Shown here: in pieces, positions 44,022 through 56,611 of the stretch | Layout: every line of letters starts with the position of its first letter | How positions within the stretch are numbered: the first letter of the stretch is position 1 | Origin: Buddleja alternifolia | Lineage: Eukaryota > Streptophyta > Magnoliopsida > Lamiales > Scrophulariaceae | Reading direction: 5' to 3' | NCBI GenBank assembly: GCA_019426215.1 | Contig: CM033402.1 | Span: forward strand, 22,206,104 to 22,270,103 | Length of the DNA stretch: 64,000 nt | Program-made: the position numbers and the translations under genes | The notes under the pieces: generated by a model | Told to the model about the DNA's origin: nothing | The model's database searches: none | The model's input: the letters and a program-made list of their open reading frames with translations, nothing else

Positions 44022-45680
44022 ATGACTTTTAACAAAATGGCTAAGTTGATAGAATCAAACTATGATTTTTGGAATCTTAGAGCATTCACGTATTTATGCT
44101 CTTGCGATAATGAAATGTGTGATGTAATTTCAGATGGCCCCATTAAAATCATGAAAGTGATAACTCGAGCACCTGGAGCTGATGAAGCCACTCCAGATGG
44201 ATATGTCGAGAAACCCAAGTTAGAATGGACGCCAGATCATAGAAAAAGAGCAAATTTAGATAATGTTGGACCAAGTGCACTTTACTCAGCGTTAGGAGAC
44301 AACGATGCATTGTTCAACAAAATCAAACAATGTAAGACTTCAAAACAAATATGGGATAAGCTGGTTATAGTATGTGAAGGTTCAGCACAAATGAAGGAAA
44401 ACAAGCTTTCCATAGCCATGCAAAGATTTGAGCACTTTAAGATGCAGCCCAATGAGACACTAGAACAATTGGACGCAAGGATTACTCTCCTCGTCACAGA
44501 GTTAGCATCATTAAACAAGGAGTTGACCAACAAGGAAATGGTCAATAAGATTTTCAGAAGCCTTCCAAGCAAGTATCTGATTAAGACTGTTGCTATGAGA
44601 GAATCACAAACATTGGAAACACTAACTCCAGAACATGTGTTTTCAGAATTAAAGGCATTTGAATTTGAATTGGGTGAAGTCAGTGATACATCGACTTCAG
44701 CGACTGAATCAGGAGCTTTAATCGCTACCACAAAGAATAAGGGTAACGCGATCAGTGAGGTGAAATCAACAGAATCCAATGAGGAAAAAGAGATGGCTTT
44801 ATTGGTCAAGAAATTTCTAAGATATGAAAAGAGAAATCCTATTGGACAAACTTTATTTCAAACTTCTTTCCCTGCACCAACGCCACAGTATCAAGCACCA
44901 GTGTACTAACCACCTCAACCAGTAGCATCCGTTCCATATCAAGCGCCAGTGTACTCAGCACCTCAACCAGTAGCACCAGTTCCATATCAAGCACCACAGT
45001 CTCCCACTCAGAATATCTCATCGCCAGTCATTTCCAAGCGATTAACCAATGAACGAAAAATGAAAAAACTAATCTATGCTACAATTGCAGCAAACCAGGG
45101 CATTACCAGGTAAATTGCCCTTCTCCAAATGTGTCTAAGCCCACAAGGCAAGACTATGCGGATAGAAACCAACTGATCAGGAGCAACCTTCGCCAACAAG
45201 GTTTGCTAGCGGAATCTGAACCATTCTCCGCACTTGAAGAGAATTTGGAATCATCAGATGAAAGCAGTGATGATGATCCTACAAGCGACTTAGCATTGAT
45301 TTGTCTCATGGCAAGAGATGATGATGCGTCTGACGATTCGCTACCAGAGGTAACCACTAAATTATTTCATCCTCTTTCGTATGATGAATTACTTAACAAA
45401 GTCAATGAATATTATAAAGATTGTCAAGATGCCGCCAAAATATATCAAAATCACTTCGCTATTATTTCATCGCTCATAAGTGATAAAGTGACGCTCAAAG
45501 CAGAGTTGCAAATTCAGCAACAATGCATTGAGAAGAACTAATTGCTTGAAAGTGAGATTATTCAATTGAAAAGCGATCTTGATATAATAGTCAAGAGAGA
45601 AGCTGATCTGATCGCTAGACTTGCTAAATCAGAGCAGCTCATCTCATCATTATCTAAAGCTTCAAAAAGTTGGATAATGT
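44022..45680 (+). pseudogene. SIRE gag
   Basis: The likely start is ATG 44022 (MTFNKMAKLIESNYDFW). It has a UBN2-type capsid: WDKLVIVCEG, MQRFEHFKMQPNET, RSLPSKYLIK, PEHVFSELKAFE. It then has about two copies of a Pro/Gln/Tyr repeat (PYQAPVYSAPQPVA). One intact CCHC knuckle (CYNCSKPGHYQVNC, 45077-45118) lies in another frame after the stop at 44907. An acidic Ser/Asp-rich tail (45220-45340) and a coiled-coil-like end (LLESEIIQLKSDLD) follow, with a stop at 45539. The frame is broken at least three times. Confidence 0.82.
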
Positions 45681-46294
45681 GACTAAGGTAACAAGAATGT
45701 TTGGTGAAAAGACCGGTTTACGATGCAATAAATTCGGTAAACAACCAAATAGATCTAATGTTATGGCGAACAACAAAGAAAAGGGTGTTTTCTTTGTTGA
45801 AGAAGGTTCACAAAGTCAAACGCGGAACGAACCTAGCTATAATGGTAAGAGGCCAAATGAAAAGGCCAAAGCTGACTCAGGCAAGGGTAAGGCGAAAGCA
45901 AATGATTCACAAAAAGGGGTTCATCCAAACACTCAAAAAGCTAAGGACAAACCTGACCATTGTGAATCAAGCACTAAGCGGCCAGTACCAAAAGTGCAAC
46001 CTAAGCCAGTGCCAAGGAAATACCAGCGTTAATATCCAAGACAGTCAAGATCATATTATCGATATTATGATGATTATGATTATGACTATGATTATGATTA
46101 CTATTATAATCAAGGATATTATTATACACCCAAATGGCACACACAACACAAAGAGAAACCCAAGAAGGTCAGTATTTCTACAATGAAGACTGGGCAAATA
46201 TGGGTTCCGAAAGTTTTAATTCAAACCAAAGTCACTAACATTGAAGGACACAAAACAAAATGGGTACCTAAGAAGAATTAGAACTATCCTTTAA
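45681..46294 (+). pseudogene. SIRE gag-pol linker
   Basis: A Lys/Gln/Pro-rich stretch (KAKADSGKGKAKANDSQ) is followed by a Tyr/Asp-rich stretch from repeated GATTATGA triplets (46060-46110) and two WVPK words. This is the region that is cut by the CACTA terminus in the inverted copy at 8644-8898. Stops interrupt it. Its role is unknown beyond spacing. Confidence 0.65.
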
Positions 46295-47771
46295 ATGAAG
46301 GTACCTAGAGCCAAAACCGATACTTCAATTTGGTACTTTGATAGTGGATCGTCAAGACATATGAGGGGTTCCAAAGATCTTCTAGTCAACTATCGAGCCA
46401 CCAATGGTCCTCAAGTTATATTCGGTGATAACTCCAAAGGTAAAACCAAAGGTATAGATATCATGCATAGGGGGAACATCATGATTAGTGATATATAGTA
46501 TGTTGAGGGTCTTAAGCATAATTTGTTGAGCATTAGTCAATTTTGCGATAAACGCTTCGAAGTAAAATTCTCAAGCGACTACTTCTATGTTAACGACACT
46601 AAAACTAAATCTACTAAATTAAGAGGAAAGACGACAAACAATGTTTATTTAGTGGATTGGGATTCTACAATTAATAACAACCCCACATGCTTTGTTGCTA
46701 AAAGTCAAAATGAATTGGGTTGGTTATGGCATAGAAAAATGAATCACCTCAACTTCAAGGAAATCTCTCAATTAATATTGCTAAATCTAGTAGAGGGATT
46801 ACCTAAGGGTTCCTTTCAAAAGAATCGCTTATGTGATGCATGTCAAATGGGCAAACAAGTTAAATCATCTTTTAAGAAGAAACCATGCCTATCTACTTAT
46901 AGAATTCTTGAACTATTGCATCTAGATTTGTTTGGTCCTATTCAAATCATGAGAGTTAGTGGTAAAAATTACTTGCTAGTAATAGTTGATGATTTCTCTC
47001 GCTATACATGGGTAGAATTCCTAGCGACCAAAGATGAAACTAGTGTCAAGCTCACATCGCTAATTCGTCAACTACAAACTTATAAAGATTTAAAGGTGAC
47101 AAGAATTAGAAGCGATAGAGGAACTGAATTTACTAACCAAATAATTTGGAATACTTCATGAGTATTCTGCTCCTAGAACACCTCAACAGAATGGAGTTTC
47201 TGAGCTACATAACAGAACGCTTAAAGAAGCTTCTAGGACGATGCTTGCAGAGTCTAAGCTGCCTCAAAGGTTTTGGGCCGAAGCTATCAATACTGCTTGC
47301 TACACTCAGAACCGGTGTATGATCAACAAGCAACATGAAAAGACTCCATATGAGATTTCGAAGGGACGTAAGCCTAACGTTTCATATTTTCATGTATTTG
47401 GTTCTAAATGTTTCATTCATAATAATAGATCCCACAATCTAAAGACATTTGATCCTAAAGCGGATGAGGTAATCTTTCTAGGCTATGCCAAAAATGGAAA
47501 GAGCTTTTGCATCCTAAAGAAGATCAAATCAAAGGTTGAAGAATCCATTCATGTTGTGTTTGATGATACTAACCAAGAACCGAGTAAGGTGAATCTTGAT
47601 GATGCAGGAATAGAAGATCTTGCCCAACAAGCGTCACAAATCAACCTTAGTGATGATAGTGATGATCAAGATGATGAGATCTTTGTACCGATTCCTAAAG
47701 TTACTCGTGAGGTTACAAATGATGATATTATCAGAATTGCTAATGATCATGAAGAGAATGATCATCAATAG
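46295..47771 (+). pseudogene. SIRE protease and integrase
   Basis: The protease active site WYFDSGSSRHM is intact near 46330. A TAG at 46496 follows ISDI. From 46523: LSISQFCDKRFEVKF, zinc residues in WHRKMNHLNF and CDACQMG, HLDLFGPIQ, DFSRYTWVEFL and RSDRGTEF. A frameshift near 47155 precedes the catalytic glutamate region. That region reads QNGVSELHNR at about 47190 instead of NGVAERRNR, so the glutamate is kept but its neighbours are changed. The integrase C-terminal part continues from 47241 to 47771. Confidence 0.85.
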
Positions 47772-47783
47772 CAAATTGGAACT

Positions 47784-49115
47784 GTGAACGATGCAGCGAC
47801 TGCGCCAGAGACAAATGAGGATCAAGCGATTGACAATCAAGAGTCTTTTAACCCGTTCCAGCCAGATTGTAAATGGCTTAGAGACCATCCACCAGAGCTA
47901 GCAATTGGAGACATTGGAGCACCTGTTAGAACTAGGTCCGCTACAATTAACGAGGCCATGTTCGCAAGCTTCCTATCTCAAATGGAACCAAACAAAGTGG
48001 ATGAAGTGCTCAGTGATTCAAGTTGGGTAGAAGCAATGCAAGAAGAGCTTAACCAATTTGAGAGAAGTAAACTTTGGACGCTAATACCAAGACCAACTCA
48101 TCGAGGAGTTACTGGGACTAGATGGGTTTTTAGGAACAAAATGGATGAAGATGGCATTGTTATAAGAAACAAAGCTAGATTAGTCGCTCAGGGTTATTGT
48201 CAAGAAGAGGGTATCGACTTTGATGAGACGTATGCCCCAGTAGCCCGTCTTGAAGCAATTCGAATGTTCCTAGCGTTTGCCGCATTCAACAAGTTCACAG
48301 TCTATCAAATGGGCGTGAAGAGTGCTTTCCTGAATGGTAAACTCTAAGAAAGAGTCTATGTGGAGCAACCTCCAGGATTCATCAACAACCATGGCAAAAG
48401 TATGGTCTACAAATTAGATAAGGCACTCTATGGCGTTAAACAAGCACTAAGAGCATGGTATGACACTCTCTCTATCTTCCTTATAGGTAATGGCTTTTCA
48501 AAAGGCAGCGTTGACACAATGTTATTTAAAATTATCCATAATGAAGATATTCTCTTAGTCCAAATTTATGTTGATGATATTATATTTGGTTCCACAAATA
48601 AGCGATTGTGTGAGAAATTTTCAAAAAGAATGCAAGAACAATTTGAAATGAGCATGATGGATGAATTAACTTTCTTCTTAGGATTACAAGTTAAACAACT
48701 TCCTAATGGCATATTTATAAACCAAGCTAAATACACAAGAGATATGATTACGAAATTTAGTATGAAAAATGCATCATTTTCAAAAATTCCAATGAGCCAA
48801 ACGCTTAAGTTAGATGAAGATGAAAGTGGGAAGAAAATTGATATCACTAACTATAGAGGTATCATTGGATCACTTCTTTATCTTACCGCTAGTGGACCTG
48901 ATATTATGTTTTCGGTATGCATGTGTGCACGCTTTCAAGCTGATCCTAGAGAATCACACTTACATGCTACCAAGAGAATCCTTAAATACCTAAAAGGCAC
49001 ACAATATGTGGGCTTATGGTATCCAAGGGACTCTCCTTTTGAACTAATTGGTTATTCAGACGCAGATTTTGCAGGATACAAAATAGATAGAAAAAGTACT
49101 AGTGCTACATGTTAA
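47784..49115 (+). pseudogene. SIRE reverse transcriptase
   Basis: [38 protein letters not shown] (a QMDVK-type motif with Asp changed to Gly), a TAA at 48345, then [11 protein letters not shown] and ALYGVKQALRAW. The intact YVDDIIFGSTN box starts at 48567. The tether reads KRILKYLKGTQYVGLWY and RNase H begins DADFAGYKIDRKST, ending at a TAA at 49113. The Asp-to-Gly change in motif A would itself abolish catalysis. Confidence 0.88.
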
Positions 49116-49130
49116 TTTCTAGGTGATAGA

Positions 49131-49513
49131 TTGATTTCGTGGCATAGCAAGAAACAACAATCCATAGCGACTTCTACCGCTGAGGCAGAATATGTAGCCG
49201 CTGGAAGCTGTTGTGCACAAATCGTTTGGATGAGGCAACAACTTAGAGATTATGGAATAATCTTAGGTCCAACCCCAATCCATTATGATAATCAAAGCGC
49301 TTTAGCTATGACCCGCAATCCTGTCTTTCATTTTAGAACTAAACACATTGACATACGCTACCCTTTCTTGTGTGACCACGTTCAAAAGAAAGATATCTCC
49401 ATGCATTTCGTTGGAATGGACAAAAATTGGCAGATATCTTCACCAAAGCGCTCAACGAACAATGCTTTCTCACTTTGAAAAGTGAATTAGGTATGATTGA
49501 TTTAAACGCTTAA
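49131..49513 (+). pseudogene. SIRE RNase H C-terminus
   Basis: ISWHSKKQQSIATSTAEAEY, HYDNQSALAMTRNPVFH and KHIDIRYPFL, the RNase H end of copia pol. A frameshift near 49425 scrambles the last ~30 residues. In the shifted frame the end reads LADIFTKAL-type sequence and stops at 49513. Confidence 0.82.
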
Positions 49514-50394
49514 ATCATAAAAACATCATATTTTACAGGCATACAATTTAAGGGGAATCCACTTGATCTTATGTCTAAAAATATCTTTCAAAATTTAAGT
49601 AAGTTATCATTTTTAGGGGGATTTTTAAAATTGTACTTATTTAAAATCATAAGCGACTGTGATCAAAAATTACTTTGAAAAATTATGTGCATTGATCACT
49701 AGCATTTATCCTTTATGCATATGACAAAATCAATCTCTAATAAATGAAAATGTCTACTATAAATACGAGCGATTGATTTTATCCTTAAATTCTAAAAAAT
49801 TTAAAATTTGTTCTTAAAAAGACTTCAGCGTTAAAAAGATTCCCACTTTAACGCTAAGAAATTTTTTATGAAAATCATGCATAGTTTTCATTACTTAAAA
49901 GTACGTATGGATAAGTTTAAAAGATTAGATTTGACAATTGCTCACACGTGCTTTATTAAATCAAACTGACAGATAATGATTCCTATCTAAACTACGTGGT
50001 TCAGTGACTGCACCTGTCTGTGTACGTATCAATGTACTATCAGGCGCGTGTACTTCACGCTGAAATTTTCAAAATTTTTCAAACGTTTTTCTTATAACTG
50101 CGGATTTCAAACTTTTATATTTAACTGAAGTTACCTATTTTACCGCACCTTTTGACATCCGTACTTATGAATAAACGGCTTAGATTCAAATATTTCAATT
50201 TTCAAAATTTAATGATGTCACACGTGCCATTCATCTAAACATCTGAGGAGTTACTTTTGCCTCTATATATATTCTTCAAAGTTTTTACAGTTAAACTTTA
50301 TCTCTTCCAAAACTTCTCTCTACTTTAAAAACTCTCCATCTCTCTCAAGGTAAAAAGTATTTCTCTCTCTCAGAAAAACATTAATCTTTCATCA
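49514..50394 (+). other. SIRE spacer between pol and env-like region
   Basis: Non-coding, AT-rich. It has purine-rich runs (AAGGGGAA near 49551, AGGGGGA near 49615). This position and length fit the spacer before the env-like ORF of SIRE elements. Confidence 0.5.
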
Positions 50395-53300
50395 ATGGCA
50401 CCCAAATCTTCCAAATCTGTTGCGAAAAACTTTCCAAATCCTAGAAACCGGTCACTGTTAACGCCGGATTTCTTGTTAATTGGGACTATCTTTTTGATAA
50501 CCAGAATTTACCTCTTTGGACTGTTCTTCCACTTGTCCAGGAATCATGATTACTGCCATTTTCAACCTTTATGAGGAAGAAACCCTTTTCTTCTTCCAAA
50601 ATGCAAAAATTTCCGACGATGGAAACTCTATTTCATGCGTCTTTCCTTTTGCCCCAGAGACCTTCACTTCTCACTTCTTCTCTAATTTCATCATTACTTA
50701 ACCTGCCCAATGGTGGTGCCGAAGTCGAGAACATCACTCTTGGTGATGCTACCAAGGTCTGGGAGTTGATCAAGAAAAATGAAGTTGAGGCTGCCTATGA
50801 ACCCAACTTCAAGAAAAATGATATGAAGGGTGAATACGTAATTCTTGCTGACATTGTGCCAAAATGATCGAATGCAGAAAGGGAAGCTTCGATAATATTA
50901 CAAATCTCCAGTACAAGATGATGGTAGCCATTTTGACCAAATTCAAGATAAATTGGTCTCTTTACGTCTTTAATCGTTTTAAGGCAGTGATGGCTACTTC
51001 GGTTAATCCCAAGCCGTACGGGATTCTTTTAAGTTGTATTCTTAGCGCTAGTGGTTTCACTAATACTGCTGGAAAGAAGTTCCCAGCGCCAAAGTTCTAC
51101 GGGAAGAAGATGATCAGCGGGATGCTCAAGCCTCAAAAACATTGTGGTGCTGCGGTTCCCAAAGAAAAGCGTGAGCGACTTCTTGCCGAAAGAGCTATTC
51201 GAAGTGATGATGAAGAACAAACGTCTTCGTCTTCGTCTTCATCATCATCTTCATTGGAAGAAGAGGTGGTGGTTAAGTGACCAAAAAGAAAGTTTGCTAT
51301 TAAGGTCGCTGAGCCAGCCAAGCCAGCAAAGAAGCAGAAGAAGCGGGAGCCCAAGAAGAAACAGAAGTCTCCCTATCCTTCTCCACCCCCAGCGTTTATC
51401 TTCAATGTAAATGAAGAAGAAGAAGTAGAAGAAGAAGAAGTACCGCTTGCATGGAGACGTACTCCTTCATCCACTCCAACTGCATCTACAAGCGCTCTAG
51501 TCAAGCTAGCACTTGAAAACCCAACGAGTGTCCTCCCTCCCTCTTCAGACGCTGTTCCTGAATCCTTTCCCTAGCCTAGAGCCTCTCCTCTTTCTGAAAA
51601 GGCTGCTCGTTTTTAGGGTAGTTTATCCTTTCCTCGTTAGATTTTCTTTTCTAATGCTAGGATAGAACCTTTTTCAGCCAAAGTTGATGCGGATATTCAA
51701 AATGTTCTTAACACTCATGAGACTTTGAATATACCTATCCGTGCTGATCCTATCACTTCTTTTCTCGATTTAGATGCAGAAGAAGTTATTTCAGAGCCTG
51801 AGGTAACTGTACCAACTGTTGAAACAGATCAAGTGACTGATTAAGTCTATGATAGTCCTCGGGGTAAGCATTGTAGTATTTTATTATTATTTCTACCTAG
51901 TAGAAATTTTGCTTGCTTTTCTCAAACGCTTCCATGTATGAGCTCAAGATGCACCAGACGCTGATGCTCCTTCATCTTCAGAGGTTCCTACTAAAGTAGA
52001 TGTTGACCTAGCAACTGTTGTGAATATCGCTAAAGAAATAGCTCAAGTCCTCCCTGACGCTGAAACATTTCCAGTCAGTGAAGCAACTCTACATGCTGAG
52101 TGGTCGATAGAAGTGGCCCCTATTCCAACAGAAGACATTGCCTTTGTCCCTACTTCAATTGGATCTGCTCCTCGTGTCATCGATTTCTTTCCTCGCGGAT
52201 ATTCTTCAGAAGTTGAATTTTATTATGCCGCAAGAGAACGAGACACTCAAACCTTCGCTGAAGCAGAAATTAATTTCCGAACCACTCTCCATAGGCCTGA
52301 TGTTTCCAATTCAGACAAGTTTGCATTTCTTGAGCGATTCGCTTATCTGGGTCTCTACAATCTTGAGTGTCTTCAGTCTCACCTTAAGTATATTCGGTGA
52401 CCAGCGTTCAACTTTACTGGCCATTCCAAAGAATTGTTTTATCCCTTGTGCCAAAATAAGATCGTCATCAAGAATCCCCATATGGGTGATTGGTCCAAGG
52501 ATCCGAATGAAGAAATTCTTAACAGAATTGGATACTCAGTGAAACCAAAGGTTGTTCATTCTCCTCAGAACGCTCTATCCCCTAAGCTTCTAAGACTCTG
52601 GAAAGGAAAAGGACTAGTTGTTGCCGAGCGTCCTAATCCAGTTAACGCTTGGATAGAAGACGAAGCCTAAGAATACCTTGCAAGATTATGGGCTGAGGAA
52701 TATGATGAAGAAATTGAACGCTTCGAAAAGTTTCTTGTAGCTAAGAAGAAAAAAGAGAAACCTGATAAACTTGGAAAGCGTTGGATGATGGATACAGCCA
52801 GATGGGCTGAGGAGTTCGTGTTACATTTCTCTACCATTGAAGAACTCATATGATATCCATTCTTATTCGAGTTTGGTATCGAATACAGACGTCGTGGATT
52901 TGCTACATTCTTACTTCACCAGCGTCAGCATATTGCCGGGGATGTTAGCGCTCTACCCAGTTATAGAAAACCCATTGAGAGCTACATTCGCTAGCAGCTA
53001 GTCTTATTCAGTCAAGGAGGACGATATGTATTTCACCCTCATCAAGCGTTTGTTCAGCGCATCTTTCCAGATCTGAATGAAGAAGCCTCCACCAGCAAGC
53101 AACCACTTCTTCCAGGATGAAGTGAAATTTGTGTCGATGTTACCAATGAGCATGCTGAACTTCACAGAGACAGAAGCGCAGTGATAAAAAATGCTCAACC
53201 GTTAGATATTACTTTTAATCACTATTCAGGGCGGATCAACTTTCAAGTATACAATCTTCACCCTGTGCTCTTTTGTGAACAAAATATTCAAGTGGCCAAG

Positions 53301-54658
53301 ATGATATCGCTGATCCAGCCAGTAGATCAAGAAGCAGCTCACGCGCTGATGACATTCATTTTGGACTTTTACAATTCTTATACTTCAGGAGTTTATCTGC
53401 CAGAAGGAGTGCCACTTGCACTAAGTAATGAAAAGTGCGAAGACGCTATATTCTTTATCCCACAGACAAACTTGATTTGTCCAAGGCATGTAATGGAAGC
53501 AATTGACCCACTCTGGGTCATACCTGTTGAGAGTTCAGTGTCTCTAATTGAAATTGTTGCAATAGAAGAAGAACAAACTCCTATTGTGGAAGCCGTTCAA
53601 CCCATAGACGCTGAAATGACAGACATTGTTCATAGCGCTCCAGCAGTTGAGGTCCCAATTGAGGAACAAATCGTTCAAATTGACTTCGCAACTCTGACGC
53701 TTGACTCAGCGATCGAAGAGGTTTATGCGGACTAAGAAGCACAGCCTGCAGAGCCTATTATTAGAGACAAATCTAAAGGTAAAGCTCCTGTTTCCAGCTC
53801 ACATGGTCCTGTGCATTCTTCCTCAGACTCAGACTCAAAAAGGGATCCAGAGGCTCGCGATTTCAAGAAAGTCGTTCGCAATTCTCTTTGCAATTTATCT
53901 GGTTCTTATTCTCGTATGGAAGAGCGCAGCAATGCAATGTTTCACAATGTAGAGAGACTGCTTAAGGCTAACGTGAGTCATGCAACCAAGCTTTCCATCT
54001 CTGTGATGAACAGTATCGCTCCTCTTATCAAAGAGCTTTCCGACGATTTCAACCAGACGCTTGCGCAGAATGCTTCCGCTGATACTGAGCGTCACAATTC
54101 CTCCAATCTCGTATCTCAGAGTATCAATGAACAGATCGCTCTCTTAATTGATGAAGTCAAGCTTCTTCGAAAGGACATCGCTAACTTAAAACACTCTTTT
54201 GCTGATGTCAAGAAGGGAGAAGATAAAGAAAAGTCCAAAGCAATATCTAAGACAAATAATAAACACTGGCAATCAATGTTTGATGAAATAGTGAGCATAA
54301 AGAAGATGCTAACTAAAAAGTGAAAGCCAAGGTATTATCTAGGAAAGTACTTGCTCCAGGACTTGGACGCCGATTTTTTTGGAAAGTATGGGATTTCATT
54401 TTTATACCGGACTGCTAAGAGGGCCCATCAACTGGAAACCTTCCAATGATAGAAGACAAGATATCTATTATGACTTGATTCGTGAACTTGGTTTACCTCC
54501 AAGGGAATGGGTGGACAGGCTGAAGGAACTCAATGAAAGCACTAGACAGCAAAGGCATGACTATGATGAACTCCAACATACCACCATGATCGACATTGAC
54601 CGACTCCTAATTGACTTAGAGAATGAGATTTACCAAAAAGAAGGAAGCATAAAGTGAC
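50395..54658 (+). pseudogene. SIRE env-like third gene region
   Basis: The ATG at 50395 opens MAPKSSKSVAKNFPN but shifts frame within 60 codons. Pieces in order: an N-terminal domain (50571-51280) with DATKVWELIKKNEVEAA and KFKINWSLYVFNRFKAV; Ser-, Glu- and Lys-rich linkers (51210-51850); 52020-52670 with FLERFAYLGLYNLEC; 52680-52850 with WAEEYDEEIERFEKFL; 53181-53735 with FHPVLF-type words; a coiled-coil-like part with EVKLLRKDIANLKHSF (54140-54200); and a tail to 54658. Position after pol, size and coiled coil match the env-like gene of SIRE elements. No clear signal peptide is seen. At least seven breaks make it non-functional. Confidence 0.6.
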
Positions 54659-54887
54659 AGAAAAGATGAAGTTTTTTTTACGTTTTTCTTTTGTTTTCAA
54701 TATTCAGTATAAATCATGTATGCTTATCTTTCTATATGAATGAATGATTTATCGCTGAAACAACTTGTTGAGGCTAATCTAACTTTAGCTAACTTTACTA
54801 ACTTCCAAACACTAACTTTTACTTATTTGGGCTTTTCTTTGAAACTCTTAAAATTATAAAAGAGTAAGAGTTAAAGTCTTGACATCA

Positions 54888-54903
54888 ACAAAAAAGGGGA
54901 AAT
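54888..54903 (+). other. SIRE polypurine tract
   Basis: A purine-rich AAAAAAGGGGAAAT stretch lies directly before the 3' LTR start at 54904. Confidence 0.75.
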
Positions 54904-56205
54904 TGTTAGAAATTTCATGTTAGATGTTTTGATGATGACAAGATAGGATTTCATGTTAGACCTCAAATATAATGTAAGTTTATGTTTTTAGATCAATGTG
55001 TAAGCGTTTGAAAGTATGTAACTTTGTTAGGGTTATAATTTTTATTTTTGTAGATTTTAGACTAAGTATTAGACGCCAAATCGCTAATAGCATTCTAGGT
55101 GAGTCTATTAGAGATGAAGTTGAAGATCAGCGTTTGAAGTCAAATGAAGATGAAGATTTGTTCTTAGCGTCTATCAAACGCTAAAGGACTATTTCAGGAT
55201 TTAATGGATCAAGCGCTCAAAGAAATCTAGCGATCAGTATGTGATTGACCTGCAATAAATTCTCAAGTCATGAAGGACTTAAATGCAATCATTCAACGGA
55301 CATTTATTTCCAACCAAAAATAAATTCAAATGCATTAAATGTGATAAGCTATTTGACTTGTGGACAAGCCACCTTTTGACTAGACTGTCAGAACTTTTCA
55401 GAATTTAGCTGCTCTCATCCAATTGGTACCAGCAAAATTTCAGGAATGTTAGAGAAAAGGTATTATCATGTGTCGCATGAAAGGCACGCCCCTACATGTA
55501 TCCGACAGACATAATCCCAAGAATTGTCTATAAATACCTCATTGTTAGCAAACCATACACAATATATAACACAAGAAAGATTTTACGCGCGAAAACTCTG
55601 CTAAAACACTCTCTCAAGAAAAAGCATAGAAACTCCATAGCCAAATCCTTCCAAGCTATTTATATACATTCCATACAGTCACAAATATCTCAAATATCTT
55701 CCAAAGAAGAACTCTAAACTCTTACTGAGATATTCCAAGTTGTTTGATCTTTCCAAAAATAAACAAACCCTTGTGACAAACCTTCAAGCTTTCATCTGAG
55801 GGAGAAAGTAGTTGAAACCCAGTACAGGCAGTATTTCTGAGTGAGAGAAGACTGTAGAAGAAAGATCTTCATTAGTGCTGAAATCTGTGTGATCAAGGAG
55901 CCCGAGATCATTCTTCATCTCTTTACTATCTTGTAGAAGATTCTATGTGATTTTTTTATAATCATCTTAGTAAATTCCTCCAAGTGAAAAAGGAAAAGAA
56001 GGACGTAGCTGGGATTAAACCACCAAGTGAACCTTACAAATTATTGTGTTACTTATTTCTACTTACTGTTTTAGTGCATTACTTTTTCATCAAAACATAT
56101 TAAAATAGTTAAGCGACAATTTAATCAAATCTAACGGTAAAGCCTTAAAATCATTTACGCTGCGCTAACCCTGATCAGGCGATCTAAGCGTCGCGTTACT
56201 TTGGT
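54904..56205 (+). repeat. SIRE 3' LTR, truncated
   Basis: It matches the 5' LTR from TGTTAGAAATTTC through GATCTAAGCG and TTACTTTGGT, then stops at 56205. About 170 bases of the LTR end are missing, and the next sequence is leader of element C. Confidence 0.88.
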
Positions 56206-56611
56206 TGGTTTCCTTGCTTTGCTTAGAAAATGGGGTAATGGAATTGATGGTTATACATGGGATATTTGATGGGTCGAGCCTAACATCGTCGCTCATGTGT
56301 TAGCTCAGAAAATGGGGCACATGTGGGAGATGAGGAAAACCATCTTGAGAACTATCTAAACGATAGAAGGTCCGGTAAGTCTACTATTCAAAATCATCGT
56401 ATGTTAGCTCAGAAAATGGGGCATATGATGAAGTGAGAAAAGATCTCAAGCCCACTAAAGAAACTAACGCTTCTTCGAATCATGTCAAAAGGGTGGTGTG
56501 ATTTGAAAAAAATAGTGGGAGACTTGTACAATTAAAGACCAAATTGGATAAGGACTTTATTTAAAAATCCGTTATCAATTGTCTATTAAGCATTTTTGTA
56601 GATAAACGAAA
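56206..56611 (+). other. Element C leader, partly deleted
   Basis: Non-coding. The word TGTTAGCTCAGAAAATGGGG occurs at about 56298 and 56403. It joins the SIRE LTR without any C LTR end or PBS. AAAAATAGTGGGAG (56509-56522) is shared with the F leader. Confidence 0.6.

Larger units (their letters stand above)
42418..56205 (+). mobile_element. SIRE/Maximus-type copia element with env-like region
   Basis: 5' LTR, tRNA-Met PBS, gag, pol in copia order (protease, integrase, RT, RNase H), an 880-bp spacer, an env-like region (50395-54658), a polypurine tract and a 3' LTR truncated at 56205. The extra region after pol and the long LTRs are hallmarks of SIRE/Maximus. Every domain carries a stop or frameshift. 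It sits in C's 5' LTR, probably with target GTTAG (42413-42417); the right-hand copy is deleted. Confidence 0.85.

Noticed and set aside
44282..44809. 175-codon minus-strand open stretch opposite SIRE gag
   Set aside because: It is a shadow of gag; the plus-strand frame carries the recognisable gag motifs and this one carries none.
51200..51410. Polyserine and triplet-rich open stretches on both strands
   Set aside because: The track comes from TCT/TCA triplets in a low-complexity linker of the SIRE env-like region. The antisense and shifted frames are shadows.
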